A stretch of DNA of 64,000 nt from a virus: positions 1 to 64,000 of the IMG/VR virus record IMGVR_UViG_3300022602_004810. One strand, 5' to 3'. The notes beneath the pieces are model-generated. The model saw nothing but the letters and a program-made list of their open reading frames with translations. It was not told where the DNA came from and searched no databases. Every line of letters starts with the position of its first letter. The first letter of the stretch is position 1. A program made the translations under genes and the position numbers. Shown one piece after another: positions 1-8,646 of the stretch.

Positions 1-1122
1 TTAATTAAACAAATGGTTTATTGGATATAAACCAGAATATAATGGTGATCTAAGATTGTGCATTTTTAAAATTTGATGATGATCATATGTATATTGTACG
101 CCATCAAGCCCACTCATACGCTCAGTTAAATCATTCATATATGGTCTAACTGCTAATCCAGAATAAAAATGTCTGGCATTAGACAATCTACGAAGATACG
201 TGTCTTTATAAATTTGTTCCCAGCCTAACTCATGTAGTTCGTCTAATATAGTATGTATCATATCAATACGTTGTTTCCAGTCAGATATATAATCATATCT
301 ACTATGCTCAATAATATCATCGAATGTATCAAATCCCATATTGCGTAAAGTAGCCACTGAGCCGGTAGGTCCAGATATCATAAACAGTTGTCCAGATGCC
401 AACGGTTTATAAACTTTTTCTGTAAAGAATAATTCAAATGGTTGCACAAATGTTTCAGTTACTAAATTAATATAAGCATTATGATAAGAATCGTGTCCTA
501 CGTCTAGGTCATTGACACATTCAGTCGGCGCAAATGGTTTAAAATCTTGTTCCCATTCGTCTAGCATCCATTGTTCTAACCATTCATTTTGATATAAATC
601 ATTAATACAAGTATATACTGATTGGTCAGATAGATTATGTATACTTAATAACAGATCATTGACATAAGATTTTTTTGTTAATTTAAGATAATTATAAATT
701 CTCGGTATTCTAGGCTGACGATTAAGACAGCTTACAAAATAATCTCTTTTGAATTGGTCTACATTTTTTAAACCAACATTTTCATCCCAGGCAAATATAG
801 GATCAAAGTAGTTATGTGGGAAATAGATAATATTAGGAATACTATGATTTCTATAGTATTTTAAACTATGGGATAGAATTAAATGTTTTTCAAATTTATG
901 TCGCACACACAATTCATTTAAACGTTCAGCCATAGTTTCGCGCCAAGGCTCGTCACTTAGATCAAAAATAACTAAATCATCTCTGGTTCTATGGTATAGA
1001 AATTCAACATCAAAATCACTGTGATCAGGTAATATAAATTTAGTCGTATCTAGGTAATATTGATAATCACCCGGAATTAGAGTTTTAAATTTGTCTTGTA
1101 ATATTCTAACTGAAGTAAGCAT
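1..1122 (-). CDS. Putative glycosyltransferase (exostosin/GT10-like C-terminus)
   Basis: A complete 373-aa protein with no signal peptide. The most telling part is residues 220-265, where TETFVQPFELFFTEKVYKPL is followed by a Gly-rich turn (ISGPTGSVATLRNMGF). This resembles the nucleotide-sugar-binding C-terminal half of exostosin/fucosyltransferase-like enzymes, where a conserved FxSEK[IV]Y segment occurs. The N-terminal half is unlike anything I recognise. It lies 7 bp downstream of the curlin-repeat gene at the end of the curli operon, so it may be co-transcribed and act on a cell-surface or virion glycan. The family call is inference from a short motif; an unrelated phage protein is possible. 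Confidence 0.45.
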   Translation of the reverse strand: MLTSVRILQDKFKTLIPGDYQYYLDTTKFILPDHSDFDVEFLYHRTRDDLVIFDLSDEPWRETMAERLNELCVRHKFEKHLILSHSLKYYRNHSIPNIIYFPHNYFDPIFAWDENVGLKNVDQFKRDYFVSCLNRQPRIPRIYNYLKLTKKSYVNDLLLSIHNLSDQSVYTCINDLYQNEWLEQWMLDEWEQDFKPFAPTECVNDLDVGHDSYHNAYINLVTETFVQPFELFFTEKVYKPLASGQLFMISGPTGSVATLRNMGFDTFDDIIEHSRYDYISDWKQRIDMIHTILDELHELGWEQIYKDTYLRRLSNARHFYSGLAVRPYMNDLTERMSGLDGVQYTYDHHQILKMHNLRSPLYSGLYPINHLFN

Positions 1123-1129
1123 TATGTAT

Positions 1130-2611
1130 TTAGTTGCCTTGACGTACTGTTACAGTGCCACAACCCGTGGCCTGTACACAGGTTTGGCTTATACTATAAC
1201 TTTGTCCACCAGTCTGTGTTAAATTAACTGACGCAGGACCGCCAGCATTGGTCAAGTATATCTGTGCTGAGTTAGGTGTATTACCTGATTGGTTTACTGT
1301 AGCACTGTTACCATTGCCTGTCAGGCTAACATCTAAGAAGTGTTGCCCTAGCCCTGTTTGACTAACTGTTTCAGTATTTAGGTTGCCATTAATCACACTA
1401 AATGCCTGTTTAGGACCTGGGCCTGTTTGTATTAGGCTTTCATTATTTTGATTGCCTGTGATGTTAATGCTGGCATAGTTACCAGTGTTGGCAATAGCTG
1501 ATCCCGTATTTTGTTGTTGTACGGATACCGTGTTGTTTACCCCATTGACACTAACGCCAGCATAATGATAGCCTGTATCGTAGCCGTTACCAAGTCCATT
1601 ACTATCTGTACCTTGATTAACTGTTATGCTGTTGCTTCCGCTGACTGCGTCAATATTAACAATGTTGTGTGTACTTTGATTATTAAGGGGATCACCTTGA
1701 TTGACTACAATAGTATTATTACTGCCGCGAACCAGCATAGCCTGTTGACTAACTCCACCTATTGATTCGTAGCGATTGTTTTGATTGATGGTTATGTGGT
1801 CATTACTGCCCACTTGATCAATGTAGATGTTGCTAGAGCTAGGCATGGTATTTTGTGTGGCGTAGGCATTGTTAGTAGCTGATTGTTGAACTGTGCTTGG
1901 TCCGCTACTGCCACCTGTGGTAGTTGTACTTAATAGTATGGCACTGCCATTGTTGACCACAGTCTGAGAACCATCGCTATAGTTTGTAGTAGTTATGGGT
2001 TGACTGTAGGTGTAGACAGTTGCTCCACTTGTAGCTGTTGTGGTAATTGTTGAGTTTACTCTGCTGGTTATAGTAACAGCGGGAGGTGCTGATTGTCCTG
2101 CCGCTAAGGGAGTAGTGTTAGGCGGAGTATAATTAGTCATGTAGGTATTACTAGGATAACTCTGTGTGATAGTCCAAGATCCACCTTGCCCATAACTATA
2201 TCCCTGTGCTGTGGTAAACAAGGTGCCCCAACTGCCATTGCCATTATAGAATATAGCACCATTGGCTAGAGCCACAAATGAACCTGTATTGTCTAAGGTG
2301 CGTACTAAATTGCCATTGGTATCGTATACCCCTAATCCATAAGTTCCCGGATTAGTTGAGCTATGGAAAAAGGCCAAGTAATCACCAGCTGAAGCATAGG
2401 CATTAGTCTGTGTAGATGTTAGACGTGCGGCACTTAATTGCCCTGAGGCATTTACACTGGCATACAAGTAATTAAATCCGCTGGCATTTAAGGTGCTACC
2501 ACTAATATACCACTGTACATCAAATACCTGTGCGAAACTAAAATGTTCCTGAGTTATATCAGCCCAGGCTGCATTACAGATTAATAATAAGAGTAATAAG
2601 AGTTTACGCAT
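1130..2611 (-). CDS. Secreted curlin-repeat protein (second amyloid-like subunit or nucleator)
   Basis: A 493-aa protein with a Sec signal peptide (MRKLLLLLLLICNAAWA). Residues 20-200 form a beta-rich, Ser/Thr/Gly/Asn-rich domain of unknown function. From about residue 255 there are curlin-type repeats of pattern N-x-[ILV]-x-[ILV]-x-Q, for example SNIYIDQVGSNDHITINQNN, NTIVVNQG, NSITVNQG, NTVSVQQQ, NSATVNQSG. The last 20 residues carry two Cys (CVQATGC) and end GTVTVRQGN. The start overlaps the stop of the upstream FecR-domain gene, implying translational coupling. Repeats like these form the stacked beta-arches of CsgA and CsgB. The extra N-terminal domain suggests a capped, anchored or nucleating subunit; that role is inferred. 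Confidence 0.72.
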   Translation of the reverse strand: MRKLLLLLLLICNAAWADITQEHFSFAQVFDVQWYISGSTLNASGFNYLYASVNASGQLSAARLTSTQTNAYASAGDYLAFFHSSTNPGTYGLGVYDTNGNLVRTLDNTGSFVALANGAIFYNGNGSWGTLFTTAQGYSYGQGGSWTITQSYPSNTYMTNYTPPNTTPLAAGQSAPPAVTITSRVNSTITTTATSGATVYTYSQPITTTNYSDGSQTVVNNGSAILLSTTTTGGSSGPSTVQQSATNNAYATQNTMPSSSNIYIDQVGSNDHITINQNNRYESIGGVSQQAMLVRGSNNTIVVNQGDPLNNQSTHNIVNIDAVSGSNSITVNQGTDSNGLGNGYDTGYHYAGVSVNGVNNTVSVQQQNTGSAIANTGNYASINITGNQNNESLIQTGPGPKQAFSVINGNLNTETVSQTGLGQHFLDVSLTGNGNSATVNQSGNTPNSAQIYLTNAGGPASVNLTQTGGQSYSISQTCVQATGCGTVTVRQGN

Positions 2612-3741
2612 TAGTTCTGCTTCATGGTAATGACCGTACCATTGCCCTGATTAATACGATTCTTAATTGTAACCCCACCTTGCGTCATATACACAGTAGA
2701 GTTTTGATCGTGTGGTGTCTTAACACATTCTACGTTACTACTACCATCCGGACGACATAGCTCAACCATAGTAGGATCTTGTTGAACTGTTACACCTGTG
2801 GATTTTTTATAGTCAGGTAACAATTGATTCTGTGGTGCTAGAACATTCTGTAATAGTGCCGCTGTTTCTTGTTGTAGCTGATCCGCTAGAATATTAAAAA
2901 TATTCTCAAGGAAATATTGTTGTAGTAGTGGTTGTGCCAATGGGTTATCCCACACTGGTCCTTCTTTTTCAAATTCATTTTCTAAGAAGTTTTGTTTTAA
3001 GAAGTTTTGATCTAGCATATTGCCTGCTTCTTTGGCCTGTGCTTGTTGTTGTTCTATTTTACTTCGGTCAATCTGCTTAGGTACGTCAACAATCAATAGA
3101 TTATTAATAGTGTCCAGACTTAGATTTAATATAGCAGGCCTCATTGGAGGCATATTACGCGATTCTACTTTAGTGCCTTGGAATGGCTTGTTAAGTAGGA
3201 CACTGCCTGCTTCATTCATGACTTCAATTGCGCCTGTTTTACAGTCGCGATCTATATCTACCCAATTCTTAGGGCAACTTGGCAGTAGGATAATGGTACT
3301 TGCGCCAGCTTCGTCGACTGTAGCACTAAAGTCAGTGCCGCGCACTGCTATGGTCGCGCTAGGGGTGTTTAAAGCCACGGCATTAGGGTTACTGTGTGCT
3401 ATAGCACCCGATGCGTAACGAACTGTGCCTGAAGCAAACTTCATTGCTAATTTGCCTGTGCCTTTCTTAGGGTCGTAGACAAAGTCATCAATAACTAATT
3501 TGCTATTTTCGTTTACTTCAACTTTAGTGTCATCTTGGAATGTAATACCTACTCGACCTTTAGTGGTATTAACTGCGTCGTTCATTTCAACACCCGTGCC
3601 TTTGGCCGCAGGTACTGTTTTACCAGTTCGTACGATACTACCAGGGGCTGCTGTCTGCTCTGTAACTGTGCCCACTGAGGCCATACTGTTCAAGGATATA
3701 ATCCCTAACAGTATGGTTAGTATTAATTGACATATCTTCAC
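2611..3741 (-). CDS. Secreted FecR-domain protein of the curli operon
   Basis: A 376-aa protein with a signal peptide cleaved near SLNSMAS. Residues 25-190 form a FecR-type domain: a glycine-rich beta segment, DDTKVEVNENSKLVIDDFVY, and the diagnostic TPSATIAVRGTDF. The following region has a short Cys pair (CPKNWVDIDRDC). A coiled, Gln/Leu-rich stretch covers roughly residues 220-300. The final 30 residues (STVYMTQGG, INQGNGTVITMKQN) look like a degenerate curlin strand pair. The start is GTG after GAGAGAAA. Exported FecR-domain proteins are structurally distinct from the anti-sigma FecR. Here the domain probably binds the outer membrane or peptidoglycan, or caps the fibre, but the role is unknown. 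Confidence 0.75.
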   Translation of the reverse strand: MKICQLILTILLGIISLNSMASVGTVTEQTAAPGSIVRTGKTVPAAKGTGVEMNDAVNTTKGRVGITFQDDTKVEVNENSKLVIDDFVYDPKKGTGKLAMKFASGTVRYASGAIAHSNPNAVALNTPSATIAVRGTDFSATVDEAGASTIILLPSCPKNWVDIDRDCKTGAIEVMNEAGSVLLNKPFQGTKVESRNMPPMRPAILNLSLDTINNLLIVDVPKQIDRSKIEQQQAQAKEAGNMLDQNFLKQNFLENEFEKEGPVWDNPLAQPLLQQYFLENIFNILADQLQQETAALLQNVLAPQNQLLPDYKKSTGVTVQQDPTMVELCRPDGSSNVECVKTPHDQNSTVYMTQGGVTIKNRINQGNGTVITMKQN

Positions 3742-3749
3742 TTTCTCTC

Positions 3750-4577
3750 TTAGTGAGCGTTAGAGTTAATTGTAAAATGGTTACTTGAGCCTACACTGGT
3801 TAAGTTTACAGTTGTGTTAGCTGTGGCAGCATTTTGTGTAATGCTGGCAGTGTTGCTGCTACCAGTTAAACTAACCACAGTAGTATCTGCGAAACCAGCA
3901 CTGGTCTGTGTAATACCAACTGTGTTGCTTGCGCCTGCTACTGATAATGTAACTACACCGTTACTGTTAGTTGTTGCTGTTGCTCCACCTGATAAGGCAC
4001 TACCACCTACGCCTTGGTTAACTGTAATACTATTGCTACCGCCAGCAGTCACAGTGATATTTTGTGTGTTGCTGTTACCGTTAACTGTAGATACTACACT
4101 ATTACTATCACCACCTGAAGTAGTTGCTGTAATATTGTTACGGTTACCTAAAATATTAAAGTTAGCATTGGCAGTGTTACCAGTTTGTGTAATAGTAAGG
4201 TTATTACTACCACTTACACCATTACCATCATTATTGCTATCAATAACCGCTGTAGCATTATCACCATTAACTGTATAGCTGTAGTTGTTACCAGTTACAC
4301 CATTAACCACGCTAGATCTTACACCGAAGTTTAATGTATCACCAGTACCAATTTGTTGAATAGTAACGGTATTGCTGTTACCATAAATTGTTGCTGGTGT
4401 AGTATTATCACTACCGGCGCCTTGAATGCCACGTACTACGTTACCTGCTCCATCTTGTGTTACAGATATAGTAGATGTACTACCACTTTGGTCAATATAG
4501 ATACTATTGTCCGCCGCGATAGCTACGTTAGCCACCATCATTAACGCTAAACTCCAAAGTCCTAATAACTTTTTCAT
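3750..4577 (-). CDS. Curlin-repeat major fibre subunit, CsgA/CsgB-like
   Basis: A 275-aa secreted protein with signal peptide MKKLLGLWSLALMMVANVAIA. The mature chain begins ADNSIYIDQSGSTSTISVTQ and consists almost entirely of beta-arch repeats with Asn and Gln at fixed spacing (NTVTIQQIG, NNLTITQTG, NSITVNQG, NTVGITQT, NTASITQN, NHFTINSN). It is very poor in charged residues and lacks Cys, as expected for an amyloid subunit. It is about twice as long as E. coli CsgA (151 aa). A strong ribosome site (AAGGAGTAAGACAA) precedes the ATG. It lies between csgG and the FecR-domain gene, which matches a subunit exported through the CsgG pore. Confidence 0.85.
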   Translation of the reverse strand: MKKLLGLWSLALMMVANVAIAADNSIYIDQSGSTSTISVTQDGAGNVVRGIQGAGSDNTTPATIYGNSNTVTIQQIGTGDTLNFGVRSSVVNGVTGNNYSYTVNGDNATAVIDSNNDGNGVSGSNNLTITQTGNTANANFNILGNRNNITATTSGGDSNSVVSTVNGNSNTQNITVTAGGSNSITVNQGVGGSALSGGATATTNSNGVVTLSVAGASNTVGITQTSAGFADTTVVSLTGSSNTASITQNAATANTTVNLTSVGSSNHFTINSNAH

Positions 4578-4604
4578 TTGTCTTACTCCTTGACCTTTAC
4601 GGTC

Positions 4605-5420
4605 TTAATGGTCCGTTTGTTCCGGACTCTTATTATCTGGGATTTTGTAGTCCCAAATTCCTTTTTGTTGACCTTGTTTGATCAACTCTACTACTGCCGC
4701 TTCAACAGTGGCTTTCACTGCTAAAGTGCCAGGTTCATTAATAGTCAAACCAGTTTCAAATTCAAACGCTGAAGTTCCTTGTTTGAAGAACTTAAGCACT
4801 GCGATACTGTCTGCTGTACTATAAACTGTTTTAGTAACGGTTACTGTGGTCAACACTTTGCCTGTACTAACACTTACTGCTCGTAGGCTAACTGTTACAA
4901 TGTCTTTTGAGTACTGTGTTTGTGGTCCAATACCTAACCATTTATATGCCGCACCACCACTTTCAGTCGAACTATCGTAGCCAACAATACCACCTTCCAT
5001 GATAATACCAGCAAACTGTAGTGGTATTAAGGGTTTAGCCGCAGTGCCTTCGTAGGCATCACGCATCTGTTTAATAATAGTACGTTCTTTGATCAAGTTG
5101 TCTACATTTACACGTTCCACAACATCAAACCACTGTCCATGACCTACTTCTTGTAGGGCATTGATTAAGAACGGTTCAGCACCTTGTGTCACCGCAGTGC
5201 TAAAGCTGGCTATGTTTGGTGTATTCTTACGTTGTCCTGTTTTGTCTTGGAAACTGTAGACTGCTACTGTGATCTTTGGACCTGCTGGTGCTGGAATAGC
5301 ATCAAACTCTTTTACCATCTTGTTTTTTGCCAATTCGGGTTCGTGCTCATACCCAGCTTTCTGAACAGTGGCACAGCCAGTTAATGCCAATAATGATAAT
5401 AATACTAATAGTCGTTTCAT
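4605..5420 (-). CDS. csgG: Curli secretion channel lipoprotein CsgG
   Basis: A 271-aa outer-membrane lipoprotein (E. coli CsgG is 277 aa). The lipobox is LTGC at residues 13-16. After it come a proline-containing linker (IPAPAG, as LPAPTG in E. coli), VAVYSFQDKTGQRK, FSTAVTQGAE, ERTIIK, IPLQFAGIIMEGGIVGYDS and a LGIGPQTQY segment. All of these line up with CsgG. The protein forms the nonameric pore through which curlin subunits leave the periplasm. It overlaps csgF by the TAATG start/stop junction, so translation is coupled. No csgE or csgC is seen nearby. The fold is complete, with no frameshift or missing segment, so it should be functional. Confidence 0.95.
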   Translation of the reverse strand: MKRLLVLLSLLALTGCATVQKAGYEHEPELAKNKMVKEFDAIPAPAGPKITVAVYSFQDKTGQRKNTPNIASFSTAVTQGAEPFLINALQEVGHGQWFDVVERVNVDNLIKERTIIKQMRDAYEGTAAKPLIPLQFAGIIMEGGIVGYDSSTESGGAAYKWLGIGPQTQYSKDIVTVSLRAVSVSTGKVLTTVTVTKTVYSTADSIAVLKFFKQGTSAFEFETGLTINEPGTLAVKATVEAAVVELIKQGQQKGIWDYKIPDNKSPEQTDH

Positions 5421-5878
5421 TATGGTGTTGATCCTGTAAGATTAAACTGTCCTAAAGGAACATTAATAGTAGTTACATTACCTAGAGTATCTGTTACGTT
5501 TAGAGTAATAGCACCACCTGTGTTTTGCCAGTATATAGTATTACCTTGGAAGTTAAAGGTGCCGCTAGTACTAGAACCGCCAGCAAACATAGCTGTGGCT
5601 AGGTTTTGACTTACCTGTGCTAATACACGACTTTCTAAGTTAGTTAAGAATTGATTCAATGGAGTATTCTGTGCCGCAGTAGCCGCTTGTTGTTGTGCGG
5701 TCTGTAGAGCCTGTTGTATAGCCTGCGCACGTGTGTATTCTTCGTTCTGTATAGTCAACACGTATGTACCGTAACCATTACCATTAAAGCTAGGGCTTTT
5801 GAATGTATAGTCGGGCAGAGGTGCGGCTATCGCTGTCGATGCCGCAAAGAAAGTGATTGTTATTATTAGTTTTTTCAC
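5420..5878 (-). CDS. csgF: Curli assembly factor CsgF
   Basis: A 152-aa exported protein with signal peptide MKKLIITITFFAASTAIA (E. coli CsgF is 138 aa). The mature N-terminus (LPDYTFKSPSFNGNGYGTYV) matches the FRNPNFGG segment of CsgF that plugs into the CsgG pore. A helical, Gln/Ala-rich middle follows, and the C-terminus is a small beta domain (GAITLNVTDTLGNVTTINVP, compare LQLNVTDRKTGQTSTIQV). The start is GTG with AGGAG nine bases upstream. It is the first gene of the curli operon, directly after the promoter region. CsgF couples the secretion pore to subunit nucleation at the cell surface. Confidence 0.9.
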   Translation of the reverse strand: MKKLIITITFFAASTAIAAPLPDYTFKSPSFNGNGYGTYVLTIQNEEYTRAQAIQQALQTAQQQAATAAQNTPLNQFLTNLESRVLAQVSQNLATAMFAGGSSTSGTFNFQGNTIYWQNTGGAITLNVTDTLGNVTTINVPLGQFNLTGSTP

Positions 5879-5885
5879 TGTCTAG

Positions 5886-5956
5886 GCTCCTAGTATTAAT
5901 ATTTACTAGAACCTAGTGGTGAAGTTTTATGGTACTTTAATCTTAATCTAGATTAA
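5886..5956 (-). promoter_or_regulatory. Curli operon promoter region with palindrome
   Basis: The 74-bp gap before csgF holds, on the minus strand, TTCTAGTAAATATTAATACTAGGAG. Its AGTAAATAT resembles the phage late box TATAAATA, and the sequence ends in the csgF ribosome site. Upstream is a perfect 14-bp palindrome, TTAATCTAGATTAA (5943-5956), which also contains the stop codon of the preceding gene. The palindrome could be an operator, but no protein is known to bind it. Confidence 0.4.
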
Positions 5957-6276
5957 ACTTCTTGCGGATTTATTTGATCAACCCGGCGTAGAATTTCTTC
6001 ATAAAATGAGTCAACTTCACCGCTGAATTTGCCCATTAAATGACCAATACATTGACGACAAAATTCCCACTGTTGATTATGATATCCTTCAAGAAAATCT
6101 TCGTGTAATTTAACCCATTGTTCTAAATGCGGTAAATCACCTATTGAAATTTTATCTGCTGGAATTAAACAAAACACTTCGATACTATGTCCATCTTTTT
6201 CAATAGTTTCTAAGTCCAGCACTGTGTACTTTTCTCGCAATCTTGTTGCGTTTTCACGACCAAATATAATGTCCAT
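5953..6276 (-). CDS. Conserved-looking phage protein of unknown function
   Basis: A 107-aa soluble acidic protein, mostly predicted alpha helix in its second half (HLEQWVKLHEDFLEGYHNQQ). It has two Cys, but no zinc-site spacing. I do not recognise a family. It is 5 bp downstream of the acyltransferase gene in the same direction and its stop codon lies inside the palindrome upstream of csgF, so it ends the envelope-enzyme cluster. Confidence 0.65.
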   Translation of the reverse strand: MDIIFGRENATRLREKYTVLDLETIEKDGHSIEVFCLIPADKISIGDLPHLEQWVKLHEDFLEGYHNQQWEFCRQCIGHLMGKFSGEVDSFYEEILRRVDQINPQEV

Positions 6277-6281
6277 ATTAA

Positions 6282-6983
6282 TTAATCAATCCTATCTAAA
6301 ATTTTTGTATTATTAAGACTAGCGGCTATTTTGCCATCGGGAATATTTTTCATAATTGTACTACCAGCCATTATCTTCACATCATTGCCAATTTTAAGAT
6401 TGCGGTTATGATATTTGTTTACAATTGTAGAACCTGCGCCAATCATTACATTATTGCCAAAATCAATATGTCCACCTACAAAACTGTACGGTGGCATAAC
6501 TAGATTTTCCCCAACGGTTACATCATGCCCTATACTTGACAAATTATCAATATAACTAAAATCACCAATTTTTGTCCTAGCACGTATTTGACAATGGCGT
6601 CCGATAACAATACCATTACCCATAATATCTAAGCTAGATTTATGAACATAAGCCAACGGATTGATTAGATTTCTAGTACTAAGACCTCGCTCACGAAAGA
6701 TGTTAATACGTTGGCGTCTCAGATTGTCACCGTGATGATCTGGGTTTGTTTTATTAATATGTCCTGCCCATCCACTACTTAGAAAGAAATCTAAATTCTT
6801 TATGTCGGCATCTGAAATTTCGTCTTCAGATCCAATAAATGGAATACCGTGGGTATGTTCAGTATTACCGTAAAAATATTTGTCATAGATACCAACTAAC
6901 TCAATATCCAATGCTTCAATAATTTCAAGGATAGTATCTAATCCGGATCTATATCCAATAAGTGCTAAAGGTTTTTTATTCAT
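6282..6983 (-). CDS. Sugar O-/N-acyltransferase, NeuD/PglD-like
   Basis: A 233-aa protein. Residues 1-80 form a small Rossmann-like nucleotide-sugar-binding domain (PLALIGYRSG, ELVGIYD). The rest is a left-handed beta helix of hexapeptide repeats (IVIGRHCQIRARTKIGDFSY, LVMPPYSFVGG, VMIGAGSTIVN, VKIMAGSTIM). The arrangement is that of NeuD/PglD acetyltransferases that modify surface sugars using acetyl-CoA. It overlaps the desaturase gene upstream by 8 bp. With the cytidylyltransferase and the glycosyltransferase-like gene it suggests the phage remodels a cell-surface or virion glycan. Confidence 0.82.
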   Translation of the reverse strand: MNKKPLALIGYRSGLDTILEIIEALDIELVGIYDKYFYGNTEHTHGIPFIGSEDEISDADIKNLDFFLSSGWAGHINKTNPDHHGDNLRRQRINIFRERGLSTRNLINPLAYVHKSSLDIMGNGIVIGRHCQIRARTKIGDFSYIDNLSSIGHDVTVGENLVMPPYSFVGGHIDFGNNVMIGAGSTIVNKYHNRNLKIGNDVKIMAGSTIMKNIPDGKIAASLNNTKILDRID

Positions 6984-7815
6984 CGATTCTCATTTTGCCA
7001 TTAGTAGTTTGCGGTCCTGGTACTGCTAAAAATTTTTCAATGAACCAAGCACTAATATCACTTTCTCCTTTTTTAACAGCAAAGTCATATAATTGCGCAT
7101 TGGCATGATGATTGTTATGCAGACCTTCACCTAAACTGAATGTCTGTACCCATTGATTATTCCGACTAGTATCATCTGTGTTAAAATTACGATATCCCCA
7201 ACTATGCCCTACACAGTTTACCCATACATTTAATTCAATATGAAAGATTAAACTAGGAACTGCTAACAAATATAAAGTAATATGCCAGTTAATCATTAAG
7301 GTTATTAATGTTAAAGCAGCCCACATTTTATAATAGTGATCATGTATAAAACGATATGTAGGATGTGCAATTAAATCCCTAGGCGTCATTCCTCCACGAG
7401 CCATAAACCAACTTAGACTTTGAAATTCCCAGATACCTAGTGCTGTATATAATTTACCATCGTTTTTAGGACTGTGCCAGTCTGTAGGTTTATCGGTGAC
7501 TTTATGATGTTGTCTATGATTGCGTGCGTATTGAATTGGGCTGCCAACGCCTAACAAAAAGCTAGCCCAAGCCATTAAGTTTTCTCCCGCAAGTGTAGTG
7601 TTAAAACTCTTATGGCTAAAATAACGATGCATACCTATGCTATGGCCAATTAATTGAATTAATTTACTCCATATTAATGCAGCTAGTAACCACCAACCAC
7701 TAACATTGCCAAAAATTACTAGCCCTATGGCATAAAAACTAACAAGATAGACCGCACCTAAAAATAATCTAAACTTATTTGTATTAATAAACTTTCTAAT
7801 TGCGGCTAACATCAT
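6976..7815 (-). CDS. Fatty acid desaturase (acyl-CoA delta-9 type)
   Basis: A 279-aa integral membrane diiron desaturase. The three histidine boxes are present in order: HRYFSH (about residue 63), HRQHH (about 101) and HNNHH (about 236). At least four hydrophobic segments surround them, as in acyl-CoA/acyl-lipid delta-9 desaturases, which put a cis double bond into saturated acyl chains and raise membrane fluidity. The length is normal for the bacterial family and no box is damaged. The start ATGATG follows an AGGTGAT ribosome site. It overlaps the downstream acyltransferase gene. This is a likely auxiliary metabolic gene. Confidence 0.9.
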   Translation of the reverse strand: MMLAAIRKFINTNKFRLFLGAVYLVSFYAIGLVIFGNVSGWWLLAALIWSKLIQLIGHSIGMHRYFSHKSFNTTLAGENLMAWASFLLGVGSPIQYARNHRQHHKVTDKPTDWHSPKNDGKLYTALGIWEFQSLSWFMARGGMTPRDLIAHPTYRFIHDHYYKMWAALTLITLMINWHITLYLLAVPSLIFHIELNVWVNCVGHSWGYRNFNTDDTSRNNQWVQTFSLGEGLHNNHHANAQLYDFAVKKGESDISAWFIEKFLAVPGPQTTNGKMRIDE

Positions 7816-7820
7816 ATCAC

Positions 7821-8354
7821 CTATCGTTTTTCTGTAATTCCTGCTTTATTAAACACAAACTGTACAGCCTGTGCTTGACTTACTGCATCTTCTAATGCGT
7901 TGTGTAACCCTGCTTTGTTCTTTTCGCGTGGATCACCTAGACTGCTTAATAATGTACGACTATCACGTATTTGCCAGAACTGCCAAGGACACGGTAATCC
8001 TAGTTGCCTGTATAAGTTTTCTAGGATAACAATATCAAATACCGGGCCTTGTGCCCAAATATTATCTACTCCCACTATAAATCTATTTAACTCTTTAGTA
8101 AATTCATCCAGGCCAATACGGTTTCCTTCACCAAGTGCTTCTTCACGTACATCTTCTGCTTGGTTCCCCCACCATGCAATAGTATTATCATCTACGTGAC
8201 GTCCTAGAGCAATTTGACTATCAATGTCTATGCGAAAGTAGATACCGTCTACAATATCTTCTTGTTTATAAGGATTAAACTTACAAGCACCAAATGTACA
8301 AATTGTAGCATCTGGGCGCACACTTAGCGTTTCTAAATCGAGCATTATATCCAT
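7821..8354 (-). CDS. dexA: 3'-5' exonuclease, T4 DexA-like (DnaQ/RNase T fold)
   Basis: A 177-aa protein. The DEDD motif I is MDIMLDLETLSV at the N-terminus, motif II lies around WAQGPVFDI, and motif III is near HNALEDAVSQA (H and D). This matches the DexA/exonuclease VIII-like family found in T4-type phages, which degrades DNA from 3' ends, and its length is close to other phage members. It is 5 bp from the desaturase gene and 2 bp from the small membrane protein gene upstream. Confidence 0.85.
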   Translation of the reverse strand: MDIMLDLETLSVRPDATICTFGACKFNPYKQEDIVDGIYFRIDIDSQIALGRHVDDNTIAWWGNQAEDVREEALGEGNRIGLDEFTKELNRFIVGVDNIWAQGPVFDIVILENLYRQLGLPCPWQFWQIRDSRTLLSSLGDPREKNKAGLHNALEDAVSQAQAVQFVFNKAGITEKR

Positions 8355-8356
8355 AT

Positions 8357-8626
8357 TTAATTACCTTTAGGTCTGAGACATGCTGGGAGAGAGTGTTTTT
8401 CCATTTTCTTGCGGCATTCTTGTTTAACTTTAGGTGGCACATCTGGACTAATCTCAGCTATGCGGCAGTCATAGAACACTGCTACTTCTGGCTTAGGTGG
8501 AAAAAATGCCATGACCATCGATATGATAACAACAAATAGTAGGATAAAAAATTTTGTATCTTCACTTAGTTTCACAGTCGCAGTCCTTTCTACCTTGGTT
8601 ACACGTACCTGTGCAACCTCTGCCAC
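8357..8626 (-). CDS. Small single-pass membrane protein
   Basis: An 89-aa protein with a charged N-terminus and one transmembrane helix at about residues 25-47 (FFILLFVVIISMVMAFF). A short external part has Cys residues (YDCRIAEIS, KQECRKKM, PACLRPKG), which may form disulfides in the periplasm. No ATG exists upstream in frame; the only plausible start is GTG after a weak ribosome site. The function is unknown; a lysis-related or membrane-stress role would be speculation. Confidence 0.55.
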   Translation of the reverse strand: MAEVAQVRVTKVERTATVKLSEDTKFFILLFVVIISMVMAFFPPKPEVAVFYDCRIAEISPDVPPKVKQECRKKMEKHSLPACLRPKGN

Positions 8627-8646
8627 AGGTAAAAAATTTAGCTAGA

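Noticed and set aside
3814-4278. Plus-strand ORF of 154 aa inside the curlin gene
   Set aside because: It is the antisense shadow of the repeat codons (Leu/Val/Pro-rich by composition), with no ribosome site or promoter.
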